The notes: generated by a model from the sequence alone, not told the origin. Shown: positions 9,350 to 18,163, numbered from the stretch's first letter. The stretch is DNA of 64,000 nt from an uncultured Clostridia bacterium (GCA_949106495.1 CARYZD010000003.1:62001-126000); one strand, 5' to 3'. Numbers and translations: made by a program.

Positions 9350-9431
9350 ATATTTCATTTCCTTCTTTATTTAAATAAAAAGCAAAATACTCCTGTAATG
9401 TTATTACTTTCATACTTTGCCATTCTTTCAA

Positions 9432-10184
9432 TTATTTTAATTCTTTAAAACCTTCATATTCATTAAATGCCAATAAATATAATGCTTTTAATAGGTCTGG
9501 ATTTTTATCTTTCAATTCACTAATAACTGTATCTGTACCAACCTGTAACGCTTTATTTTCATTTATAATTTCATCAATTAATATTGGTAATTCTTCACAA
9601 ATTTTATAAAATGCATCTTTATCTCCTGTAACAATTTCATAAAACTTGTCCATTGAAACTCTTCTTATTTTTTCATTTTCAAATCTTTCTCCATCAAGAG
9701 ATACTTTCCAAATTATATTTTGACTATTTTTTGCAATAGCTTCTACTAAAAAACATTCTGCTGTATCATCTTCAATTATTTTATTCTGCATTCTCATGTA
9801 AGTTTTTTGAGACGAAGAAGAGTTCATTGTATTATGTTTATTTTTCATTTCAATGTATATTTTATTTCCATCATATTTGGTATAAATAACATCAAATCCC
9901 TCATCAGGGACTTCACAATTTTTTATATACTTGAACATGTTTTGATGAAAATATCCTATAGCATTTGAATTAGTTTTGTCCCTTTGTCTTACTAATTCGT
10001 CTTTAATGACCTCTTCAAAACTCTTTCTATATACTTTACTATCAAATACCATTTTTATTGGATCTACAATGTTAGAATTAAATTTATTTAAATCTATTCC
10101 ATCTAAAGTTCTTTCATATGTAGAAATTGTGTTTTTTATATGTTTTTTTAAATCTTCTCTTGTTATAAAATTAAGATTCCACAT
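9432..10184 (-). CDS. Eco47II/Sau96I-family type II restriction endonuclease
   Basis: A 250-residue type II endonuclease. The sequence has the strongly conserved family segments NIVDPIKMVFD, RQRDKTNSNAIGYFHQN and IEMKNKHNTMNSSSSQKTY. The PD-(D/E)XK core is Asp98...Glu112-x-Lys114. Known members cut GGWCC or GGNCC, so that target class is inferred, not seen. The start at ATG 10182-10184 follows a GGAGGAAA site that lies inside the end of the methyltransferase gene (14-base overlap), which ties the two genes in translation. Confidence 0.88.
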   Translation of the reverse strand: MWNLNFITREDLKKHIKNTISTYERTLDGIDLNKFNSNIVDPIKMVFDSKVYRKSFEEVIKDELVRQRDKTNSNAIGYFHQNMFKYIKNCEVPDEGFDVIYTKYDGNKIYIEMKNKHNTMNSSSSQKTYMRMQNKIIEDDTAECFLVEAIAKNSQNIIWKVSLDGERFENEKIRRVSMDKFYEIVTGDKDAFYKICEELPILIDEIINENKALQVGTDTVISELKDKNPDLLKALYLLAFNEYEGFKELK

Positions 10185-11199
10185 TATTATTTCCTCCATC
10201 TTTTAAAGCGTTTATAATTGATATACCTACTTCTTTTGCTAGTTCAACAGGAACTGCATTTCCTATTTGCTTATATATATCATTCATTTTTCCTGCAAAC
10301 TCCCATTCATCTGGAAATGACTGTATTCTTGCATACTCTCTTGTAGTAAATGGTCTGCTTTCATCTGGATGACATCTATCTGTTTGTTTCATCATTGGAG
10401 AACATGTCAATGTTAGAGATGGTTCATCCCATGAAATTCTCCTTGCAATTCCAGTTCTTCCTCCGCCCATAAAATAACAAGATTTCATATATTCTCGTGC
10501 AACATCATCTGGTAAATCTCTCCAATATCCTCCTGGGGGCACTAAATCAAAAACTTTTTTCTTTTTTTCTGGATATTTAGCACCTATTGATTCTGGAACA
10601 TTTTGTAATACATCTTTTAAAACAGGTTTATATTCGTGAGGTTCTGGATATTGAAAGTTAACACACTCTTTTAAATCATTTCTTGTTCCTATTATAACAA
10701 CCCTTTGTCTTTTTTCTGCTACTCCATAATCCCAAGCATTAAGAACTTTCCATTCAACTTTATATCCTAAATCTTCAAAAACATCTACCATTGTTTGAAT
10801 TGTTCTTCCACCATCATGTGTCGTCAAGCCTTTCACATTTTCTGCCAAAAACATTTTTGGTTGTAACTGCCTTAAAAATTCAGCATAATAGAAAAACATT
10901 GTTCCTCTAACATCTTCCAATCCTAATTTCTTACCTGCATAACTAAATGATTGACAAGGATAACCACCTGATAATAAGTCTAATTCTCCTTTTTTTAAAT
11001 TAAATTCTCTTAGCAAATCTTTTTGCGAAAATTCTACAATATCTTCCTCTATAACATTCCAATTTGGTCTATTTAATCTTAATGTATCACATGCTATCTT
11101 ATTTATCTCAATCAATCCTATCTCTTCAAAACCAGCCTTTTCTAATCCAAGAGCAAGACCTCCTGCTCCAGCAAATAGTTCTATACATTTTCTTTTCAT
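10171..11199 (-). CDS. DNA (cytosine-5) methyltransferase of the Eco47II-type system
   Basis: A 342-residue C5-cytosine methyltransferase that would protect host DNA from the linked endonuclease. Motif I is LFAGAGGLALGLE (residues 8-20), the catalytic Cys82 sits in GGYPCQSFS (motif IV), ENVKGL is motif VI, QRRV-type motif VIII appears as EKRQRVVIIG, and motifs IX-X (ARIQSFPDEW, IGNAVP) close the fold. The start was chosen at ATG 11197-11199 behind AAAGGAGTG. It comes 13 bases after the ASCH-like gene. Confidence 0.93.
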   Translation of the reverse strand: MKRKCIELFAGAGGLALGLEKAGFEEIGLIEINKIACDTLRLNRPNWNVIEEDIVEFSQKDLLREFNLKKGELDLLSGGYPCQSFSYAGKKLGLEDVRGTMFFYYAEFLRQLQPKMFLAENVKGLTTHDGGRTIQTMVDVFEDLGYKVEWKVLNAWDYGVAEKRQRVVIIGTRNDLKECVNFQYPEPHEYKPVLKDVLQNVPESIGAKYPEKKKKVFDLVPPGGYWRDLPDDVAREYMKSCYFMGGGRTGIARRISWDEPSLTLTCSPMMKQTDRCHPDESRPFTTREYARIQSFPDEWEFAGKMNDIYKQIGNAVPVELAKEVGISIINALKDGGNNNVES

Positions 11200-11212
11200 C
11201 AATTCCACTCCT

Positions 11213-11623
11213 TTAAAATATTTTCTTAGCTCCTATATTTTCTATATAATTTAATAATTCTTCATACTTTTCCCCATATGCAAAAGACTGAGGTGCCGTA
11301 AAATTAAAATCTTTTTTTAAATTTTCTAAATTTAGTGGTTTATTTATTTCATAAACATTTTCTATGAAATATGCATATTTCTTTTTTATTTCTTTATTAA
11401 ACTCTCTATTTCCTATTCCATTTTCTTGTATTTTATTTGGTGTAACTATAGGTTGTTTAACTTTTAATATATATTTAATTTGTTTTATTGGTACAGGCAC
11501 ATATACTATAATATATTCAAAATTGTTCTTTGGCTTTTGAGTTCTAAACTCATAATTCTTAATTCTCTTTAAAATTTTATTCACATGTATTTCTTTAATA
11601 CTCATAAATATGGCTTTTTTCAT
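11213..11623 (-). CDS. ASCH/PUA-like small protein at head of restriction-modification operon
   Basis: A 136-residue basic protein. Its N terminus (IFMSIKEIHVNKILKRIKNY, then EFRTQKPK) matches the pattern of ASCH/PUA-like domains, in which a beta strand is followed by a helix and a basic 'K-x-YEFR' turn. Such domains bind nucleic acid or modified nucleotides. It is the first gene of the operon and ends 13 bases before the methyltransferase. A role as regulator or modified-base reader for the restriction system is inference. The ribosome site is GAGGAATTG. Confidence 0.6.
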   Translation of the reverse strand: MKKAIFMSIKEIHVNKILKRIKNYEFRTQKPKNNFEYIIVYVPVPIKQIKYILKVKQPIVTPNKIQENGIGNREFNKEIKKKYAYFIENVYEINKPLNLENLKKDFNFTAPQSFAYGEKYEELLNYIENIGAKKIF

Positions 11624-12164
11624 TTTATCAATTCCTCAAGTCTATATATTTTTCTATTATATTTTATATCATAATTTCTTCTATTTCTCAACATTTTCAC
11701 TATTATTTTTAAAACTTGCTTGACAATAGATTTTAACATTCTAGATCATTTATTTGTAAAACTTATCATGTATATTATTAAAACCTTTTATTTTTCCATC
11801 TCTGTTTAAATATGTCCGAATTAAATTTAAATTATCTTAAAATTTTATAGTATCTTATTCAAACATTTTTATATTTTCCAAAAAAATCACGAAAAACTTA
11901 TAACTGTGTGAATGTAGGTATGCTGTCGGTCTTGAAAAAATTTTAAATTTTATATAAGTAGCACTCAAGGAATGTTTTTTATCGTAAGTTAAATAACACA
12001 TACCATATATGTAAAATCACATATATTAAGCCTTATGTTCCTTGCTATACATGTGTTAAATCACACAACGATAAATTCCTCTATAACTATTTACTTTTAA
12101 GAAATTTGCCAACTTTTTTTCAAATTTATTTCTATAACCCATATATTTATCATAGTAAACAGTA
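11624..12164. other. 540-base intergenic stretch inside the defence island
   Basis: No credible reading frame on either strand. The left part must carry the promoter of the restriction-modification operon. The right part holds the nested inverted repeat listed separately. The remainder is plain AT-rich sequence in which I see nothing else. Confidence 0.6.
11968..12080. repeat. Nested inverted-repeat element (about 113 bp)
   Basis: Four pairs of complementary arms are nested around one centre: AGGAAT (11968) with ATTCCT (12075), TTTATCGT (11977) with ACGATAAA (12068), TAACACAT (11994) with ATGTGTTA (12051), and ATATATGT (12005) with ACATATAT (12019) enclosing a six-base loop. A 13-base direct repeat (GTTAAATAACACA at 11988, GTTAAATCACACA at 12055) overlaps it. 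This could be a small structured RNA, a MITE-like remnant or a protein-binding region. No transposase is nearby. Confidence 0.5.
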
Positions 12165-12734
12165 CTAAACACAAGGAATTAAAAAATTTGAAACATTATG
12201 TTCTTTAACATAATCTGCTCCTGAGTATTCGTTTAAATAATTCATTAATAGTCGCATCAAAATATAATGTGCTGACAATGAAAATAAAGCATTATTTAGA
12301 CTTCCCTTTTTAGCATTTTTCATTCGATCATGTTTTAGCAACTGATAATTTTCCCACCACTTAAGACCACCGTATTTTAATTTACTATTTACATTTTTAA
12401 AAGGTGTTACGGTTAAAAATTTTTCATCAATAGTAGTTACATATCCTGGTGCATATGTTGTTTCTTTTATTTCATCATCTATTTCTAAAATTTTTGCATA
12501 ATAAAACATATTATATTGCTTGTTTCCTAAATTTATACCATTTAACTTACATAACAATTTTAATATTGAATCTATCTCCGAGCAGGACAGTAAAATTATC
12601 TTCGCAAATTCATCTGAATAGGTATCCTTATTTTCATTTGATGGAGCAACATATTGAATTGTATTAATCAACATTTTTTCAATTGATATGTAATAACTCC
12701 AATAAATTTCAAATGTCATTCTATCAATATTCAT
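12165..12734 (-). CDS. Uncharacterised 189-aa protein (defence island)
   Basis: No recognised family. It looks all-helical and soluble. A motif WWENYQLLKHDRM near residues 127-139, followed by a long C-terminal helix (NALFSLSAHYILMRLLMNYL), resembles a group of uncharacterised phage- and island-borne helical proteins with a conserved 'KHDR'. A HEPN-like fold is possible but unproven. It starts 54 bases after the 342-residue protein and both are on the minus strand, so they probably share a transcript. The ribosome site is GTGAGATG. Confidence 0.55.
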   Translation of the reverse strand: MNIDRMTFEIYWSYYISIEKMLINTIQYVAPSNENKDTYSDEFAKIILLSCSEIDSILKLLCKLNGINLGNKQYNMFYYAKILEIDDEIKETTYAPGYVTTIDEKFLTVTPFKNVNSKLKYGGLKWWENYQLLKHDRMKNAKKGSLNNALFSLSAHYILMRLLMNYLNEYSGADYVKEHNVSNFLIPCV

Positions 12735-12788
12735 AAAATCATCTCACTTTCAACTTGTATAAGATTATAATTTTGAATAAACTTTATT

Positions 12789-13811
12789 TTATTGTTTTAA
12801 TTTTAAAATATATAACAATGAATATGCTATATTATATAAGTATTCTATGAATACAGAATCTGTAATTGCTTCACGCTTTTCTTTTGCCTTATTCAAATAT
12901 TCATTATGTCTAATATCAAAATACTCATTAGATATTTTCATTAATTCATTAATTTCATTTTTAACAACTGAATATACTTTCCCATCTATATTACTTGATA
13001 TTTTTTTAGATGCTGTTGCGTATTTGTCATTTATATTCTTACCTTCCTGTATTGAAATAATATATTGCAAAGAATCAATTATATAGTCTAAAGCACATTT
13101 CTTATCTAATGTTTCTTGGCTCATAATCATTTCTTCAGCATATTGTATTTTTCTTTCTAACATTGCAAAGTTAATTATTTTTTCATTTATAGTAGTGGTT
13201 TTATATCCTGCCTTAATAACTTTTCCCTTCTGTAATTTATATGGCATTTTAAACTTTTGAAATATTGAATTTACATCCTTAGTAAATTCATATCTATTTT
13301 CTATCCATTGATTAAATGCTAATTCAATAAATAATTTAATATCACTAATTGTAGTTGGTTCTACATAATCAACTCCATATTGCAAATTGTATTGATAATT
13401 GTAATCTAAATCTAGGTAATACAGCCCACCATCCCAATTATCATACCTAAGAAATTGCCCCTTTAAATATCCTTTGTTCGGTAATTCATTTTCAAAATAA
13501 GCTTTAAAACTTGTCCAAAATTTATTGGTCTGACTTTCTACTTTAGTACTTTTCTTATATCCATTTTTTATAAGAAACTTTCTTATAATTCCTATAGTAG
13601 TATCTACATCTCTATTTAATGAATCACTATGTAAAAATACTGATGTTTTAATTTCTGGAAGTTCTTTTTTAAAAACATTTCCTATTTCAATTATTATATC
13701 AAATATATTATCTGCATATCTATCATAGTCCATTTTTAATGGATCAAATTCTAATGCTTCCTCAATTTTATCTAAATACCCTGCCATAAATTCTAAATAT
13801 TCTTGATTCAT
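12789..13811 (-). CDS. Uncharacterised 341-aa protein (defence island)
   Basis: No recognised family. It is acidic at the N terminus and helical, with a middle segment FWTSFKAYFENELPNKGYLKG and a C-terminal segment reading DIRHNEYLNKAKEKREAI, then YLYNIAYSLLYILKL. The latter looks like a helical bundle with conserved R-H/K residues seen in abortive-infection-type proteins, but this is weak evidence. The start at ATG 13809-13811 uses AAAGGAAG; an ATG six bases earlier is too close to the site. It forms a likely two-gene cassette with the 189-residue protein downstream. Confidence 0.55.
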   Translation of the reverse strand: MNQEYLEFMAGYLDKIEEALEFDPLKMDYDRYADNIFDIIIEIGNVFKKELPEIKTSVFLHSDSLNRDVDTTIGIIRKFLIKNGYKKSTKVESQTNKFWTSFKAYFENELPNKGYLKGQFLRYDNWDGGLYYLDLDYNYQYNLQYGVDYVEPTTISDIKLFIELAFNQWIENRYEFTKDVNSIFQKFKMPYKLQKGKVIKAGYKTTTINEKIINFAMLERKIQYAEEMIMSQETLDKKCALDYIIDSLQYIISIQEGKNINDKYATASKKISSNIDGKVYSVVKNEINELMKISNEYFDIRHNEYLNKAKEKREAITDSVFIEYLYNIAYSLLYILKLKQ

Positions 13812-13914
13812 TTTCATCTTCCTTTATATCTCTATTAATATTTTTCTCTTATTATATCACGCTTTTTTTATTTTTTCAGCATATACTAAAATTTCCGCCG
13901 TTTTTTGAAACAAT

Positions 13915-13947
13915 AAAAAAAATCAAGGAACTTTTAATCCCTTGATA
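13915..13947 (-). terminator. Terminator attached to the tRNA-Met fragment
   Basis: Minus-strand stem ATCAAGG / CCTTGAT followed by TTTTTTT, starting 5 bases after the CCA end of the tRNA fragment. This is the arrangement expected of a native tRNA 3' end with its own terminator. Confidence 0.75.
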
Positions 13948-13951
13948 AATC

Positions 13952-13996
13952 TGGTTGCGAGGGTAAGACTCGAACTTACGACCTTCAGGTTATGAG
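13952..13996 (-). other. 3' fragment of tRNA-Met(CAT), candidate attachment-site scar
   Basis: The minus strand reads as the 3' 45 nt of an elongator-type tRNA-Met: anticodon loop CTCATAA, stem CCTGA, variable AGGTC, T arm GTAAG-TTCGAGT-CTTAC, acceptor strand CCTCGCA, discriminator A and CCA. The 5' half is absent; unrelated AT-rich sequence lies there. Fragments running from the anticodon loop to CCA are the usual cross-over core of tyrosine-recombinase elements that insert in tRNA genes. The native-like terminator on its 3' side suggests the inserted DNA lies at higher coordinates. Confidence 0.75.
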
Positions 13997-14029
13997 TTTT
14001 TAAATTTATTAAACTATCATAACTCTTTC

Positions 14030-15217
14030 TTATATTATACTTTTACACGAATTAGAATAAAATTCTAATTTTTTTGATATGTTTTCAAGAGATTCAATAG
14101 CATAATATCCATCTTTTGTATGACCTACACATCCTATTAAAGGAGAAGATAAAAAATCAAGCATAGTATGAATCTCATTTGGAGAAATATCTTGTATTTT
14201 TTCTTCATTTCTTAATGATCTATATAGATCTCTTTCTGTAAGTATTCCTTCTGTATATTCATCATCGCTTTCATCTATTAAACAATCCATAATTGATTGC
14301 ATTAGTATTCCTATTCTTTTAATTTGGTTTCTATCTTCATTAAGTATTTCTATATTTGCAGTTCCATTTTGTTCAAACAACTTTCTGTATGAATCAAAAG
14401 ATAATGGAATATTTTGATTTTCTCTAATAATTTGTTCCAAATCATCAATATTTAAAAGTAAAACATTATGTTGTTTAGCTCTTTCTATTAATCTTTCCCC
14501 CTGAAACTTTTCTCCTATTATTACTGCATAATTAGCATTATGTTTTTTCTTGTGTTCTTTTATAGTATCAAAATTTATTAAATTTTCTGTAACATTACCT
14601 GAGGCACTAGATTTCGCATCTACTACAACGCTATATGAAAATTTAGGAGTAGTATGAGTTTTTAACAATATATCGGTTTTCCCAGAACCTCCAAGCCATT
14701 TAGAATTAAATCCTAAAATATCCCAAATATCTCTAAGTATTTTTTCCAATCTATTTGGATTAACAGAGTCCCTTGAGGCCATTCTCATTTCTAAAATTTT
14801 ATCTTCAATTAAAGAATTTTTAGAATAACTTATTTTTTCATTATTAATATCACTCTTAACTAAATTTTCACTTCTCTTTTGTATAGATACTTTATTTAAA
14901 AGCAATTTTCCTTTATTAGTTATTGTAAATGTTCCTAAGCTATCTTCCATAATTAAATTATTGACTAATAGCATCTTTATTCTTTTCCTTATTTCATCTA
15001 TATTAGCAGATTTATACCCATAATATACTTTTGCTATTGACACTAACTCTTTAACTGATAAACTTTTATCCTTTATTTCAAATAATATTTCAAATACAAA
15101 CATATATTTATAATTAATCCAGCATAGTAAATCTAATTCGTTTTTCTCTTCATTCCAACTTAATGCATTATTTGATGCTTTCAATATATACCTAGATTTG
15201 TGTTCTATGAATTCCAT
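14030..15217 (-). CDS. FokI-like restriction endonuclease, cleavage half (3' part of frameshifted gene)
   Basis: A 395-residue frame. After a winged-helix-like region (residues 1-110) there is a FokI-type nuclease domain: WLGGSGKTDILL (residues 174-185) and YSVVVDAKSSASG (195-207), giving Asp182, Asp200 and Lys202 as the PD-D-x-K metal site, the same layout as the LGGSRKPD and VIVDTK motifs of FokI. The frame is open upstream of its first ATG and reads NIYEFSKETYGISNSSAG in continuation, with no ribosome site. It therefore looks like the C-terminal part of one protein of about 670 residues with the upstream frame. No cognate methyltransferase is adjacent. Confidence 0.75.
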   Translation of the reverse strand: MEFIEHKSRYILKASNNALSWNEEKNELDLLCWINYKYMFVFEILFEIKDKSLSVKELVSIAKVYYGYKSANIDEIRKRIKMLLVNNLIMEDSLGTFTITNKGKLLLNKVSIQKRSENLVKSDINNEKISYSKNSLIEDKILEMRMASRDSVNPNRLEKILRDIWDILGFNSKWLGGSGKTDILLKTHTTPKFSYSVVVDAKSSASGNVTENLINFDTIKEHKKKHNANYAVIIGEKFQGERLIERAKQHNVLLLNIDDLEQIIRENQNIPLSFDSYRKLFEQNGTANIEILNEDRNQIKRIGILMQSIMDCLIDESDDEYTEGILTERDLYRSLRNEEKIQDISPNEIHTMLDFLSSPLIGCVGHTKDGYYAIESLENISKKLEFYSNSCKSII

Positions 15218-15222
15218 TGCAT

Positions 15223-16044
15223 TTAAAGTTGATATAAATGATCCTGCTGATGAATTAGATATTCCATATGTTTCCTTAGAAAATTCATAAATATTTTTAC
15301 ATCCATAAAATTTTCTGTAAGATGAACATATTCTGAAATGGTATTAGTAAAGTCATCTATATTTCCAGGTATATATCCAATACTTTCCTTTCTCAACTTT
15401 AATTTTTCATCCGAATTATTTAATACACATTCTCCAAATACTGTTAAATTTAATTTTTCATCATTTATAGTATTATCAATTCCAATTTTTATTTCTTCTG
15501 GTTTAGTATAATTTATATTTTTTGAGAATTCTATTCCCTTAGAATTTAAAATATATGTCATTTTATAATCATTATAATCTATAAATTCAAATTCTCTTAA
15601 CCATGTTAATCTAGCATTAATATCAGATTTAGTTTTCCAATTTATTTTGTAATCATTTACTGCTATATCATATAATTCTTTAGACGTTTTTTCTGTTTTT
15701 AGATTTTCAATCATCTCTGAAAAAAATTTTATATTGGCACAGAATATTTTAGCTAGATATTCTTTTTCCTTTTTTTCTAAATATTTTTCTCCTATTTCAG
15801 ATAACTCCCATATTCCATATGTTTGCTTTACAATTCCTATAGGTCTTAACTGTATACACAAATAATTTAAATTTGTATTTGCGTTTGTATCATGAATATC
15901 TAGATTTGCATTAGGTGACACTTTATCTTTAACAGCTTGTAAAATAATATTTATTGTATTTATCATTCCTTCTGATCCTCTTGGAACTTTTGGAGTTGCA
16001 AATACCTTTAAATTCCATTCTCTGTCTTTTATTTCTTTATTCAT
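15223..16044 (-). CDS. FokI-like restriction endonuclease, recognition half (5' part of frameshifted gene)
   Basis: A 273-residue frame rich in winged-helix-like segments (IVKQTYGIWELSEIGEKYL, then LTWLREFEFIDY), the kind of subdomain FokI uses to read its target. Its last 27 residues, after ENF at about residue 246, look unrelated to the rest. In the same place the downstream frame continues sensibly (GCKNIYEFSKETYG). Changing the T4 tract of AAAATTTTATGG to T5 joins the two. The ribosome site GGAGAAAAAAT precedes the ATG. Inference: one gene inactivated by, or switched at, a one-base slip. Confidence 0.65.
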   Translation of the reverse strand: MNKEIKDREWNLKVFATPKVPRGSEGMINTINIILQAVKDKVSPNANLDIHDTNANTNLNYLCIQLRPIGIVKQTYGIWELSEIGEKYLEKKEKEYLAKIFCANIKFFSEMIENLKTEKTSKELYDIAVNDYKINWKTKSDINARLTWLREFEFIDYNDYKMTYILNSKGIEFSKNINYTKPEEIKIGIDNTINDEKLNLTVFGECVLNNSDEKLKLRKESIGYIPGNIDDFTNTISEYVHLTENFMDVKIFMNFLRKHMEYLIHQQDHLYQL

Positions 16045-16201
16045 ATTTTTTCTCCTTTACACTTTTACTTTAAAAATATCTGTATCTAATTTTATAAAAT
16101 ACATTATTATCAAATTTATTACTTATAAAAATTTAGTAATATTTTATCATAACAGAGTTTATCTCACAATAAAAAATAAAGTATATGTTATAGATAAATA
16201 G

Positions 16202-16234
16202 AAAAAGCCCACCGCAGGTACACCTGCGATGGGC
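16202..16234 (-). terminator. Terminator of the amylase gene
   Basis: Strong G+C-rich minus-strand hairpin (GCCCATCGCAGG / CCTGCGGTGGGC) followed by TTTTT. Its composition matches the amylase gene rather than the surrounding DNA. Confidence 0.9.
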
Positions 16235-16243
16235 CAAAAAGAA

Positions 16244-18100
16244 TCATTTCAAAATAATAGTGCCATTTGGAACGAGCTTTTTAGTGTTGTCTGAACTGCT
16301 TGTATACAGTACTTCATTTGCGCCTAAGAATTCCATATCGAACGGTTTGTCGGAAAGGTTCACGCCTACATACAGCCTCTCGTCCTTTTTAAGGGACTCA
16401 CGTGCAAAAGCACAAAGACCGCCGTGGAACAGCAGGGGAACGAACTTTGCATCCCTTAAGAACGGGTTTACCTTTCTAATTCCTCCAAGAGTCTGGAAAA
16501 ACTGGATAAGTTCTGTGTCTTCTCTTCCCCACGGATAGGTCTTCCTGTTAAACGGATCTTTAAAACCGGTTACACCTGCTTCATCACCATAGTACAGGCA
16601 CGGATTTCCCGGAAGGAAATACTGGATTGCCGACATAAGCATTAACAAGTGTCTTCCTCTTGCATAGGACTGTGAATCAAGATAATCATTCTGTGCCTGC
16701 CAGTATCTGTCATGACCATTCGCCGCACCTCTTGCAAGGCGTGTAATTGCACGTTCAATATCGTGGCCAGAAATCATGTTCATCATAGCATCAAGATTAT
16801 CTTTAGGGTAGTTCTCAACAGTTCTTAAAATCGTATCGAGAAGGTATTCAGACTTTCTAAATTCAAAAAATCCGAACAGTGCATCCTTATACACATAGTT
16901 CATCGCGCTATCAAGCGTGTTCTGTGTAAAGTAATGTTTCCTCTCGCCGTACGCCTCTTTAGTAGAGACGTCTTCCCACACCTCGCCTGTAATAGAGGCA
17001 TGCGACTCAAATGCGATTTCTTCCTTTATTGCCTTTGATACCCTGTAAAGCATGTAGTTTGTGAGTTCATCCACAACGTCCAGCCTAAACCCAGAAGCAC
17101 CAAGCTTTATCCATTTCTTAACCACTTGGCAGAAAAACTCAATGCACTCCTCTTCCTGCTTATTAAGCTTAGGTAAGGTATCAAAACCCCACCAAGAATC
17201 GTAGCCATCTGGATGGTTAAAGAAGCAGTACCACTTGTAGTATGGACTATCCTTGCTTGTATATGCTCCTACTGTTGCATACCGTCTTTCCTTGTTGAAG
17301 TAAATGCTGTCAGAGCCGGTGTGGTTGAACACTCCATCAAGGATTACTCTTATCCCGCGTTTCATAGCCTCACTGCAGAGTTCCACAAAGTCTTCTTCCT
17401 TACCGAGTAAAGGATCAATCTTCATGTAGTCTGCTGTGTTGTAGCGGTGATTTGAATGTGCCTCAAAAATCGGGTTGAGGTAAATAATGGTTGTACCCAA
17501 TGACGCAATATAATCGAGTTTCTGGGTTATACCTTTTAAATCGCCGCCAAAGTAGTCGTTGTTTAAAATCAGTCCCTGCTCGTTAGGCAGATAGTCCGGA
17601 TTTTCATACCAGTCACCATGCATCTTCCTGTCCTGTGGCACGCCTTGTTTAGGCTCACCAGAGTTGTAAAATCTGTCCGGGAAAATCTGGTAGAAGGTTG
17701 CACCCTTCATAAAATCTGGTACAAAAATGTTCTTTGTGAAAACTGTAAGCTGGAAGCATTCGTTTTCCTGGCCGCCGAAGCAAGACTTTGAAAACATGTC
17801 TTTTCTCACTTCAACGTATTTTCCGTTGATACTTAAGGTAAAGTAATAGTAATACACATCAGGTTCTTCTGGCGTAAACGTGCAAGCATAGTAGTTGCTG
17901 TTGAAAGTTGCCTCAGAAAGGTTTAAGTTTAACTCCTTCCTCTCATCCCACTTGTCGATTCTGAAGATAACAAGCTTCGGGTTTTCAACAATACTTACCT
18001 TATCAAGCCGTATACGAAAAGTTACTGGTGTTTGTTCCATTACTGGGCCTACTGGATCCTTACATTTAGGGTCCAAGCTGCAATAAATTTCGTTACTCAT
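16244..18100 (-). CDS. GH13 alpha-amylase / neopullulanase-type glycosidase, intracellular
   Basis: A 618-residue GH13 enzyme hydrolysing alpha-1,4 (and probably alpha-1,6) glucans or cyclodextrins. An N-terminal beta domain (about 1-120) precedes the TIM barrel. Conserved regions are GVFNHTG (I), GFRLDVVDE with the nucleophile Asp (II), ITGEVWED with the acid Glu (III) and MISGHDIER with the third Asp (IV; the usual Asn is Gly). There is no signal peptide, so it acts in the cytoplasm on imported oligosaccharides. The start at ATG 18098-18100 has AGGAGG. The gene is visibly richer in G+C and uses codons such as CTG, GTC and CCG that neighbours avoid, and it has its own promoter and terminator: a single-gene transfer from another Clostridia lineage is likely. 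Confidence 0.92.
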   Translation of the reverse strand: MSNEIYCSLDPKCKDPVGPVMEQTPVTFRIRLDKVSIVENPKLVIFRIDKWDERKELNLNLSEATFNSNYYACTFTPEEPDVYYYYFTLSINGKYVEVRKDMFSKSCFGGQENECFQLTVFTKNIFVPDFMKGATFYQIFPDRFYNSGEPKQGVPQDRKMHGDWYENPDYLPNEQGLILNNDYFGGDLKGITQKLDYIASLGTTIIYLNPIFEAHSNHRYNTADYMKIDPLLGKEEDFVELCSEAMKRGIRVILDGVFNHTGSDSIYFNKERRYATVGAYTSKDSPYYKWYCFFNHPDGYDSWWGFDTLPKLNKQEEECIEFFCQVVKKWIKLGASGFRLDVVDELTNYMLYRVSKAIKEEIAFESHASITGEVWEDVSTKEAYGERKHYFTQNTLDSAMNYVYKDALFGFFEFRKSEYLLDTILRTVENYPKDNLDAMMNMISGHDIERAITRLARGAANGHDRYWQAQNDYLDSQSYARGRHLLMLMSAIQYFLPGNPCLYYGDEAGVTGFKDPFNRKTYPWGREDTELIQFFQTLGGIRKVNPFLRDAKFVPLLFHGGLCAFARESLKKDERLYVGVNLSDKPFDMEFLGANEVLYTSSSDNTKKLVPNGTIILK

Positions 18101-18163
18101 CTTTTTAGTCCTCCTAACCAAAATAATTATTTCAGCCATAAATGTTGCTCGACTTCACCTATC

